This document shows, piece after piece, positions 55,717 through 64,000 of a DNA stretch of 64,000 bases (the stretch's first letter is position 1; every line of letters starts with the position of its first letter). Origin of the DNA: Sternotherus odoratus (taxonomy: Eukaryota; Chordata; Testudines; Kinosternidae); NCBI GenBank assembly GCA_032164245.1, contig JAVMKO010000006.1:103805310-103869309 (forward strand), read 5' to 3'. A model generated the notes under the pieces. It had not been told where the DNA came from, did no database searches, and saw nothing but the letters and a program-made list of their open reading frames with translations. Both the position numbers and the translations under genes were made by a program.

Positions 55717-56332
55717 CAGTGGTTCCCAAACTTTAACAACCTATGAACCCCTTTCACTAAAATGTCAGGTCTCACGAACCCCCTCCTAAAAATGAATATT
55801 TCCAAGAATTTTCTCCTTTCCCTGGGTATAAATTATAAGAGCAGTGATCTTGGAAATATACAATTTGTTTGTATTACATGCTTATTACACACTATTTCTT
55901 ATTAATTATCACTTATCATTACAGTATTTTTATTACATTATGAAAATGGCGACACTCTTCCGAGATCTCACTTTCGTAGCTTGTATCCCTTTGAATAAGC
56001 CTGTTATAAGACAAGGCCTCTATGCTTTATCAAGGAGTATCAGATGTGAAACAGCATGAAGATACAGTATTTAAGAACCCAACTCAAAAAATATCCACCT
56101 CCCTTTCCATTTCTTATAAGGAGTCTTGACGTTTAAATTACCTCAGTGTGATAGATATGTTTGCTTTGATCTGCTTAGCTCTTGGAAGTCCAGGGGCTCC
56201 GGGCTGCTGGCCCCATGCCTGCTGGGGTTCTTAGGGACAGCTCTGTCTGCCAATAGGGAATTTTTTCCCGAGAACCCTCTGTAACATTTTGCAAACCTCT
56301 GGAGGTTCCCAAACCCCATTTTGGAACCACTG
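55717..56332. mobile_element. Non-autonomous hAT element inserted in CR1
   Basis: Ends are CAGTGGTTCCCAAACTTT and, reversed, CAGTGGTTCCAAAATGGGG. The perfect 8-base target duplication gactagat flanks it (55709-55716, 56333-56340). It splits the CR1 sentence 'gactagat|gatcacaatggtccc' exactly at the duplication. The interior is A+T-rich and non-coding. Confidence 0.85.
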
Positions 56333-56340
56333 GACTAGAT

Positions 56341-56800
56341 GATCACAATGGTCCCTTCTGGTCTTGGGATCTAGGACTGTAACTTTTCGCTTGGCGAGGC
56401 CAGAAATTAGATGCCCCAAATGAATCTATGGCTCTGCGTTGCCCCATATGGAACCATAGATTTCAAGGCCAGAAAAGACCATTAGATCATTCTAATCTGA
56501 CCTCCTGTGTGACACAGACCAGCATAACCTCACCCGGTGTTTCCTGCATCCAGCCAAGAGGCCCATGGTTCCACTTGAATGTGGCCAAGAATTTTCAACA
56601 GCGACTAGTCTTTAAAAATATATATTTTTTTGGTGCTTCTCTTTTTGGTTGATTACCTTGATACCCCTTTTATAGGGGGCTGGTTTTCAAAAGATGCTGA
56701 GTGCCTGCGCTCTAAAAATCGGCCACTTTGATATGTCTCCAAGAAACTTAGAACTGGAAGGGCCTTCCTGGATCACTGAGTCAACTCCATGCTGTTGCAG
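56341..56800 (+). mobile_element. CR1 right piece and a further CR1-like fragment
   Basis: 56341-56385 completes the interrupted CR1. At 56450-56560 'accatagatttcaaggccag' and 'cattctaatctgacctcctg' are another repeat of the CR1-tail kind common in turtles. Confidence 0.6.
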
Positions 56801-56804
56801 GCCA

Positions 56805-57070
56805 TCAGGGAATCCTACTCAGAGACGTACCCAGGTCCATCTTCAAACCAGTTAGGGTGTTTGCTCTGAGTGGGAGGCTGATCCACATCCTCCCTCCTCT
56901 GATGGCTAGGAACCTTCTCATTTCCAGCCTAGATTGATTCCTCGCCAGTTTGTCCCCATCTGTTCTTGGGCCAACATTGCCCTTTAGCTTCATTAGCTCT
57001 TCTCCTTCCCTGGTGTTTTCCCCACGGTATATTTACAGAGAGCAGTCAGATCCCCTCTCAGCCTGCATTT
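56805..57070 (-). mobile_element. CR1-type LINE fragment
   Basis: Minus strand shows 'ggggatctgactgctctctg', 'aatctaggctggaaatgag' and 'ggttcctagccatcagagg', a decayed CR1 3' part. Confidence 0.65.
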
Positions 57071-57478
57071 TGGGTAGGCTTGGAAGGATTAGATGTTGAT
57101 TGGTAAATGTCAATTTCAGCACACACTCACAAACCATCTGCAAAATATTTCCATCAGTAATAACTGAAATTTACAAATAGGCAAAGTAAGAAAAATTGCT
57201 GCTTGAGAACTTATTAGAAAAATCCAGTGATGTCGATTATTGAATTGGGCTTGTTACAGAGGGACTGAAGAATGAATGGTAAAATCAGGTATGATTTGTT
57301 GATTTAAGGATATTTACTTTGTATATGGTGATGTGATGTTGACAGTTTGTGTTTTAATGGTTATAAAACTTTAACTTTTTGAATCTCAGTGGCTTTGTCA
57401 TTAAAAAATGTCTGATGCTCCCCCCCAATATTTTCCATACAACTGAAAATTTAAATAATCTCAAATAATGCTTAAAAA

Positions 57479-59084
57479 TAGGGCTGTCAAGTGATTTAAA
57501 AAACTAACCGCGATTGATCACACAATTTTAAACAATGTATCACGCTGTTAATAATAGAATGCCATTTATATAATTATTTGTGGATGTTTTCCCCATTTTC
57601 TGATATATTGATTTCAATTACAACACAGAATACAAAGTTTACAGTGCTCACTTTATATTTAATTTTGACTATAAATATTTGCACTGTAAATAAAAAATAG
57701 TATTTTTCAGTTCGCTTAATACAAGTACTGTAGTGCAATCTCTTTATCATGAAAATTGAGCGTAAAAATATAGAGTTATGTACAAAGAAACCACTCAAAA
57801 ATAAAACAATGTAAAACTTCAGTGCCTATGTCGACTCAGTCCTACTTCTTGTTCAGCCAATCGCTCAGACCAAAACATTTGTTTACATTTGACGGAGATA
57901 ATGCTGCCTGCTTCTTGTTTACAATGTCACCTGAAAGTGAGAACAGGCACTGTTGTAGCCGGGGTTGCAAGATATTTACGCACCAGATGTGCTAAAGATG
58001 CATATGTCCCTTCATGCTTCAACCACCATTCCAGAGGACATGCAGCCATGCTGATGATGGGTTCTGATTGATAATGATCAAAAGCAGGGCAGACTAACAC
58101 ATGTTCATTTTCATTATCTGAGTCAGATGCCACCAGCAGAAGGTTGATTTTTTTTTTTGGTGGTTCCGGTTCTGTAGTTTCCACGTTGGAGTGCTGCTCT
58201 TCTAAGACTTCTGAAAGAACGTTTATACCTGTCCCAATCAGATTTTGGAAGGCACTTCAGATTCTTAAATCTTGGGTCGATTGCTTTGTCTTTAGAAATC
58301 TCACCTTGGTACCTTGTTTGTGTTTTGTCAAATCTGCAGCGAAAGTGTTTTTAAAGTGAACCACACACTGGGTCATCACCCAAGACCGTTTTAACATGAA
58401 ATATATGGCAGAATGCTGTTAAAACACAGAGCATACCATTCTCCCCCAAGGGGTTCAGTCACAAAATTTAATTAACACTTTTTTTTTTTTTTGGAGTGTC
58501 CTCAGCATGGAAACATGTCCTCCAAATGGTGACCAAAGCATGAAGGGGCATACGAATGTGAAGCATATCTGGCACATAAATACCTTGTAATGCCAACTAC
58601 AAATGTGCCATGCAAACATCTTTGTTCTCGCTTTCAGGTGAGATTGTAAATAAGGAGCAGGCAGCATTATCTCATGTAAATGTAAACAAACTTGTTTCTC
58701 TTAGCAATTGGCTGACCAAGAAGTAGGACTGAGTGGACCTGTAGGCTCCAAAGTTTAGGTTTTTTTTTTTTGGAGTGCAGTTATGTAACAAAAAAAATCT
58801 ACATTTGTAAGCTTTCACAAGAGAGATTTTACTACAGTACTTGTATGAGGTAAATTGAAAAACACTTTATTTTATTGCTCGTTTTTACAGTGCAAATATT
58901 TGTAATTAATATAAAGTGTATTCTGTATTGTAATTGAAATCAGTATATTTGAAAATGTAGAAAAACATCCAAAATATTTAATACATTTCAATTTGTATTG
59001 TATTGCTTAACAGTGCGATTAAAACTGCGATTCGTTTTTTAGATTTTTTTTTGTTATGTGAATTAACTGCAATTGACAGCCCTA
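57479..59084. mobile_element. 1.6-kb foldback hAT element with duplicated transposase tail
   Basis: Ends TAGGGCTGTCAAGTGAT and ...AATTGACAGCCCTA are inverted. The 8-base target duplication cttaaaaa is perfect (57471-57478, 59085-59092). Long arms (roughly 57479-57955 and 58625-59084) are inverted copies of each other, for example 'gataatgctgcctgcttc' on the left and 'caggcagcattatctc' on the right. The arms carry the end of a hAT transposase facing outward on opposite strands (see 57927-58184). It is an inverted dimer of an element's 3' end rather than a simple MITE. Confidence 0.8.
57927..58184 (-). pseudogene. hAT transposase C-terminal (dimerisation) fragment
   Basis: The minus frame reads an acidic stretch and then CPLEWWLKHEGTYASLAHLV and RKYLATPATTVPV, the WW and ATPA(T/S)xxP words of the hAT C-terminal dimerisation domain. 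A mutated second copy of the last motif (AHKYLVMPTTNVPCK) is on the plus strand at about 58565-58625 in the other arm. There is no catalytic core. Confidence 0.75.
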
Positions 59085-59448
59085 CTTAAAAATAAAACAT
59101 TGATATTATCCATCAAAATTATTTAAAAAAAAAACCTAATTCTGAAAAGCTTAGTTTTAGGCTAAGTGAAGCTCTTTCCATCTCCTCTTGTAAACTAGGT
59201 ACTCCATTCCTCTTATTAGATGTTTGGCTGCATGTGTTTGTTCTCCCTGTGTGCTGCCCCAGCTCTGCACGGACAACCAGCACAGTGGACCTTGAGCGAA
59301 CTGCCCGATGACCATAAGATCTGTTAAGGTACGAAGGCACCAGACCAGGTTTATTGTTGGCAAAGCATAGTAATAGCACCTGGCAGACTCTAGGAGGTTA
59401 GTAAGACACGTGTGCCCGTGACAATTAATGCAGTTCTAATACAAGGGC

Positions 59449-59570
59449 TTATATCTCAGGCTGACCTCTGATCATCCTAGCTGCCTTCTGTACAACTGTT
59501 CCAGTTTGAATTAATCTTTCTGGACCATGTGACCAGAATTGGACACAGTATTCCAGGTGAGTGCCTTGGT
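59449..59570 (-). mobile_element. CR1-type ORF2 C-terminal fragment
   Basis: The minus strand reads HLEYCVQFWSHGPERLIQTG and then KAARMIRG, matching the 'LEYCVQFWxPxxxxDIxxLExVQRRAxKMIxGL' end of CR1 RT. Confidence 0.75.
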
Positions 59571-60240
59571 TTCCCTCCCAAATGATTAATCCCCTTTGAA
59601 AATCTTGACCACTGTATCTTTGAGAGAAGCCAGCCTGTCCAATCTGGATTGGAGAGTCCACCCCATCCTTTCAGGGATTTGTTCTGATGTATAATTTTAC
59701 TGATGGGCCACAGTCCCCACAAAACTGGAGCTCAGGGAAAGGAGGGGTCTTGAATCCCTGAGACTTTTCTGCCTCCTCATCTCCCCCCAGGTTCAGTGGC
59801 TGAGGCATTTACCCCGTGCCTGTGACCCCCTGTCCACCTCAGCCCCCAGCCTCCCACCCAACTGCCACAGAGCCACCAAACCACGACATGCTCAACTGCC
59901 CTGGAACCTCCAGACCCCAACATTCCACCCAACTGACAAGGAATCTTCAGATCCCAACATTCCACCCAACTGTCATGGAACCCTCAGACCCCAATAATTC
60001 ATCTTAAATGGGTTGTGTAGTAAGGTAGGTGGACCTTTAAATCCTGTTCCAGTTCAGGTCCACCCTCCTTTGGTGTAATGAGAAGAGCGGAGCTGGCCTG
60101 GGAGTTATAAATGAGAGCCCAAAAGCAAGCGACAATCCAGAGGAGGTAGACTCGTGAATGCAGAGCTCAGGAATAGAGCAGAGCACGGCTGGGCTGGGAG
60201 CGTCAGGGAACAAAACCTGTTCTGCCCAACCCTCTCCTGG
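59571..60240. other. Non-coding; short tandem 'aaccctcagaccccaacattcc' repeat
   Basis: About 59865-60000 holds four imperfect ~35-base units (gaacc/ctccagaccccaacattccacccaactg). Nothing else is seen. Confidence 0.5.
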
Positions 60241-61080
60241 ACACTACAAATCATATTAAGTCCATTATTCCTGTGAGATTATTCCTGTGCATACAACTTA
60301 TCACCCCAACACATCGTTATCCAGACACTTAAATTCAAACACACTAGACTAGATAAAACAATCAACCAAGTTTATTAACCACAAAGAGAGAGATTTTAAG
60401 TGAATCCAAATATTGCGGAATAAAAGTCAGAAATGGTTACAAAGAAAATAAAGAGAAAACATTTACTAGTGCCTAACAAACTATATCCTATGCAAGCAAG
60501 GTTTCTCACCACATGCTTTCAGTTGCCTTCCAGATCAAACCGTGTACTCCAGGCCCTCAGCATGCAGTGAATACTTCCTTTCTCTCTTTGGGTGTAGGGA
60601 ATGCCATGGGCAGGGAAGGAAGGATTGTCCCTCCTTTTTATAGTTCCAGTCCCACTCTTGAAAAACATTTCCAGCTGGGCACTAGGACACACAGAGTTCA
60701 TGTGGAAGAAAGTTCACAGATGGCTTTTCCTTCCAACTTTGGCCTTCCATTGTTTCTCTTCCTTCCTGATGATGGTTTACCGATTAAATGCAAATTCAGG
60801 CAGGCAGGTTCCTTTCTCGAGACCACACCAGGTTGCCAACTTCTGCGTGAGCAAGACTGTGGGGTTGGGAACATGGGTCAGTAACATACAGAGAAATCTC
60901 AAACTTTGCATCCAGTGTTGAGACACATTTCTTATCAGGACAAGACTGATCAACAACTTGTGAGTTTTTGAATTATACCTCACAAGGCATACATTGTACA
61001 AAGATTATTACAACAGTACGTAGAGTGTGAATACAGGAACGTATTTGATCCCAGCCTCACTATTACATGTGGCAGGGAGT
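60241..61080. repeat. Probable dispersed repeat of unknown type
   Basis: The sequence ('aagtttattaaccacaaag', 'aaatggttacaaagaaaat', 'gatcccagcctcactatta') is of a kind I recognise as frequent in turtle DNA,without an assignable class. Words near its end (cacaaggcatacattgtac) also resemble 39778-39800 (cacaagacatactttgtac). Confidence 0.35.
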
Positions 61081-61182
61081 TCCTCAGGCCACCCCTGCAG
61101 AACAGAGACATTTATCTTTTCTTTTTTAATCAGTTTTAAAAGAAGTTTTATTTCCTTGCGTGGTGTGGACAGCAAAGCCCTG

Positions 61183-61196
61183 TGTCACACACACAC

Positions 61197-61231
<35 letters not shown>
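61183..61231. repeat. (CA)n microsatellite
   Basis: About 24 CA units interrupted once by a G. Confidence 0.9.
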
Positions 61232-61234
<3 letters not shown>

Positions 61235-62585
61235 CTGAGAGACCGTTTGAAGTGACCTGAGACTTCAGACAAGGCAGGCGAATGACTCAGAGTCTGGTTT
61301 TACTGGGAGTAACCCAATAGCATCTCAAGGCCCCAACTGAGATCAGGGCCACTGTTGTGCTGAGCGCGGCTCAGACACTGGCCTCCTGCTCTAACCCACT
61401 AGACTATATACAGGTTCAGGGGTTTTGGGGGTCGTTTTTGTTGCCTGCTCACTCTGCGTTTTAGGTAGACTTGGGACAAGGAGATTTTTAGCGGTAATTG
61501 TCAGCAAACATCCGTTTCACCGCGCACCCCCCCAAACCCAGGGAAAACGTTTCCGTCGATAACAATCAAACCATGCAGCTAGACAAAGAAACTTTCTAAT
61601 GTCCCGCCTCATTGTGCAGAAAACTTGGGGCCGTGCTGGTGTCACTGGGGCGGCTTTCAGGTTATTTTGTTCAATTTGCCATGTGATGTTGACAATTTGT
61701 GTTTTTAAAGGTTATAAATAGGCCTGGCAGAATTCTTTTTCCCAATTATTTCCAGGGACAGTATTGTTTATTTCTAAGCAAAATGTTTTGATTTTTATTC
61801 ATTTAAATTTTCAGTTGTAGAAAATTACTGGAGTGGGGATCAAACCCTAATTCTGTAAAGACAACGCACGTTGATTTTAAAAGGTTCCATTTTGGAACTA
61901 TTCAAACACAAATTATTAACATCACATGTCAAAATATACAACGTAAATAGCCTTAAATCAAACTCCAATATGTTCTCAAGTGGAAATTTTTGATTATTAG
62001 CGACAGAAATATTTTGCCAGCAATTTGCTTGAGTGTGATGAATTCAACATTTACCAGTAAAAATCCCGTCCTTCCAAGCATCGTTGTAAAGCTTTAACTT
62101 TTTGAATTTCAAGCTCTATTGTCATTAAATAACCGTCTGCCCTTCACAAATGGCCTGCCCCCGACACACACAAATTCCCACAATTGTGATCATTTAGATT
62201 AATAAAAATGGGGGTCGGATGCTCAAAACCTGTAATTTTCCACATCACAATTTAGATCAATAGAATTCTAAAAAAAATGCCTGTAAAAGTCACCCCCGTG
62301 TTCTCCATTAGAACTATAAAAAGGTCAGTAGAATTCTGCCCAGCCTAATTTGAGTAACGATTAGCTCTAATTGGCACTAGGACCACTTTTGTTGGCTGGG
62401 GGATGGGCAGTGGCCGGTCTGTTTGTGTCTTGGAGGTGGCAAACATAAGGGGGTGGGGCAGATCTGGAGCAACTAAGAGGGAGGCAAAGCCCGGGCAGCG
62501 GCGGGCAGGGGGGGGATACTAACATTGGCAACTCGTGCCTGTGGGGGAGGGGGACAAGGAGGGGGCAAAGTATGGGTGCCCAGCT
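61232..62585. other. Non-coding, downstream of the integrin tail exon
   Basis: A+T-rich. Near 61680-61690 and 62090-62120 'gtgatgttgacaatttgtg' and 'aagctttaactttttgaat' recall 57330-57385, so part is shared dispersed sequence. The 3' UTR of the integrin-like exons may extend into the upper end. Confidence 0.4.
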
Positions 62586-62765
62586 TCAGCAATTAAAATT
62601 TGGGGGTTCTGTGACCCATCTAGGGGAGCGCATGGGGGATATTATCATTTGGGGGTATTGGAAACAGAGGGGTTGCCAGTGGCAGTGCTCGGGGTCAGGC
62701 GAGGCCCCTTCGCCCTCCACAGCCCCCTCCGTCATCTCCTTGTACTGGCGCTTGAAGAAGCCGAA
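62586..62765 (-). CDS. Integrin alpha (CD11-like), cytoplasmic tail exon
   Basis: Acceptor tgtcgccttccag (edge 62765) is followed by FGFFKRQYKEMTEGAVEGEG and a tail that ends at a stop at 62588-62586. GFFKR is the signature membrane-proximal motif of integrin alpha chains, and GFFKRQYKEM is the form found in the leukocyte alphaM/alphaX/alphaD group. The frame continues from the membrane exon (…LYK|FGFFKR). The tail, about 55 residues after GFFKR, is longer than the roughly 20-35 usual for this group, and its last half (PQMIISPMRSPRW) looks like read-through into non-coding sequence. Confidence 0.8.
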   Translation of the reverse strand, partial: FGFFKRQYKEMTEGAVEGEGASPDPEHCHWQPLCFQYPQMIISPMRSPRWVTEPPNFNC

Positions 62766-62956
62766 CTGGAAGGCGACAGAGGGGAGATGGTGAGAGCCCA
62801 GTGGAGACAGGATCATGGCCGAGGAGGGGGAGGGACAGGCTGTGGGAACTGCCAAAGGAAAGACCCTTGTCCCTCCCCCTCCAGCTGGGAGAGCCACAGG
62901 CCCCGCCCCCAGGGTGATGGGCAGTGGGGGAGGGGTCCACTCCCTGCCCCCCTCAC

Positions 62957-63067
62957 CTTGTAGAGGGCTGTGGTGATGAGAGCCAGCAGGACCAGGCCCC
63001 CCATGCTGCTGCCCACGATGATGGGCAGGTAGTTGTAGACCGCGAGGCGCTCCACCACCGTCTGCAC
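62957..63067 (-). CDS. Integrin alpha (CD11-like), transmembrane exon
   Basis: An exon of 111 bases between acceptor ctcctctccccag and donor CTCTACAAG|gtgagg, encoding exactly 37 residues: VQTVVERLAVYNYLPIIVGS and then SMGGLVLLALITTALYK. The YNxxPIIVGSSxGGLxLLALIT words are those of the alphaM/alphaX/alphaD membrane span. It splices in frame to the tail exon. In a whole gene it should be preceded by calf-domain exons; here the next upstream exon is the I-domain exon at 63245-63375. Confidence 0.85.
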
Positions 63068-63079
63068 CTGGGGAGAGGA

Positions 63080-63215
63080 GACGTGAGATGGGGATCCAGG
63101 AGTCCTGGCAACATCACCCAGCCCCCACTCTAACACACCAGACCCCATTTCCCCCCAGTGCAGGGACAGGACCCAGGAGTCCTGGCTCCCAGCTCTAACC
63201 ACTAGCTGACGCTCT
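63080..63215 (-). mobile_element. Old SINE debris in the integrin intron
   Basis: 'atccaggagtcctggcaac', 'ctctaacacaccagacccc', 'aggacccaggagtcctggc' and 'ctctaaccactagctgac' are two pieces of the same ancient SINE seen at 46691. They occupy nearly all of the short intron where many integrin exons are missing. Confidence 0.65.
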
Positions 63216-63244
63216 CTCTCTCCTGGGCGCCGTCACTCTGGTAC

Positions 63245-63375
63245 CTGGCGCTGGACGAATCCCTCCTCCTGAGGTGATGAATCAAGCTGACAAGGCGATC
63301 GGAATCGTTGCTGCTCCTGTACTGTAAGAAGTTGAAGTGCTCTTCAAATCTGCCTGAGTACTGCATGAGAGCGAA
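63245..63375 (-). CDS. Integrin alpha (CD11-like), I-domain exon 2
   Basis: Acceptor cgtctcctgcag (edge 63375) and donor GCGCCAG|gtacc. It reads FALMQYSGRFEEHFNFLQYR, then SSNDSDRLVSLIHHLRRRDS, corresponding to the 'FxLMQYSxxFxxHFxF' strand-helix region after the MIDAS loop of the alphaM/alphaX I-domain. The usual next segment (with the GxTxTATGI/xxV metal-site Thr) is absent from the window. The exon is 131 bases, leaving two extra bases, so it does not splice in frame to the membrane exon that follows. Confidence 0.75.
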
Positions 63376-63723
63376 CTGCAGGAGACGGGAGAAGAGAGAA
63401 AAACAACCCCAGGGATGGAGGCTAAGAAAAGCAGGTACCGGACTCAGTTAGCAGCTGGGGCAGTCGGGACGTAGCTGGGTCTGTTGGAATTATATCCTGG
63501 TTTTGGATGCAAAATCCATCGCTGCCCCCTGCAGCACAGCGCCCCCTAGTGCCGCACTGGGGCATTGGGGTCAGTACTGACTGCAAGGGGAGTGTGCCCC
63601 TTACCGAGCCCCCAGCCCGGCTCCCTGCAGCACAGCGCCCCCTAGCACCGCACTGGGGCACTGGGATCAGCACTGACTGTGAGGGGCAGGGTAAATCGCC
63701 AGGGTTCAGCCTCTGCCCGTTAC
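63376..63723 (-). other. Intron between I-domain exons with a tandem duplication
   Basis: About 70 bases ('gcagcacagcgccccctag...cactggggca...actgact') occur twice, at about 63531-63600 and 63629-63690. Otherwise featureless. Confidence 0.6.
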
Positions 63724-63854
63724 CTGCGTGTCGTTGCTGCGGAAACGCTTCATGATCTCAGAGAGAAACATCTTCATCTTTTCAAAGTCCTTACGTGCGA
63801 TGCTGCCCGAGCCGTCGATGAGGAGCGCTATGTCTGTGGCACGACTGGGGCACT
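63724..63854 (-). CDS. Integrin alpha (CD11-like), I-domain exon 1 (MIDAS motif)
   Basis: Acceptor tcccgtccccctcag (edge 63854) and donor GACACGCAG|gtaacgg. It reads CPSRATDIALLIDGSGSIAR, then KDFEKMKMFLSEIMKRFRSN. DGSGS is the MIDAS metal-binding motif (DxSxS) of the inserted I (von Willebrand A) domain that binds ligands such as iC3b or fibrinogen in CD11-type integrins. The upstream propeller exons are not in the last 146 bases and should lie beyond the window. Length and phase match exon 2, so these two exons would splice together normally. Confidence 0.85.
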
Positions 63855-64000
63855 CTGAGGGGGACGGGAAGGAAATACGTCCGACTCTGGACGCAACTCC
63901 ATCAACATGGAGAAAACCCAGTAGAAAGAGCTAGACCAGACCAATGGGCCCATCTAACCTGGTACCCCGCCCCTTGCTGGCGCCCCTGATCTCACCCCTC

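Overview
The window looks like nuclear DNA of a turtle. It has no operons, bacterial-style genes, rRNA or intact tRNA genes. The evidence for a chelonian is the repeat content: many CR1 LINE 3' ends of the turtle type, tRNA-derived SINEs with a CR1-like tail (the tortoise Pol III/SINE design), a Tx1-like LINE, a Penelope-like element, and hAT and PIF/Harbinger DNA transposons. Genes are spliced, and most exons were placed by hand from splice signals and reading frame. Species and chromosome cannot be told from the sequence.

Layout. 0-9 kb: CR1 and hAT debris, a 1.1-kb segment (1400-2470) repeated at 37.7-38.8 kb that carries unrecognised minus-strand exons, and a decayed Ty3/gypsy RT region. 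9.2-14.9 kb: a solo LTR with a 5-bp target duplication, interrupted by three head-to-tail copies of a Tx1-like LINE 3' half separated by the LINE's own 28-bp target duplication. 14.9-21.7 kb: a decayed endogenous retroelement with a gag-like region and a spacer but no pol, joined to a Penelope-like element whose 5' part is inverted. 22-24.3 kb: GC-rich minus-strand exons of an unidentified gene. 24.3-30.3 kb: mostly repeats, including a 495-bp hAT element. 30.35-34.97 kb: an almost intact PIF/Harbinger transposon with a Myb-like gene and a transposase facing each other. 35-47 kb: repeats and non-coding DNA. 47.2-55.2 kb: two C2H2 zinc-finger genes in divergent orientation whose 5' ends form an inverted duplication around a TG-rich minisatellite. 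55.2-62.5 kb: CR1, two hAT elements (one a 1.6-kb foldback) and other repeats. 62.6-63.9 kb: four minus-strand exons of a leukocyte-type (CD11-like) integrin alpha chain, with the two I-domain exons lying directly next to the membrane and tail exons.

Host genes likely to be functional are the two zinc-finger genes, probably DNA-binding regulators that have lost a recognisable KRAB-A exon. The integrin exons as they stand look like a deletion derivative or an assembly collapse. Nearly everything else is selfish DNA, and its main interest is the nested order of insertions, which can be read from target-site duplications.
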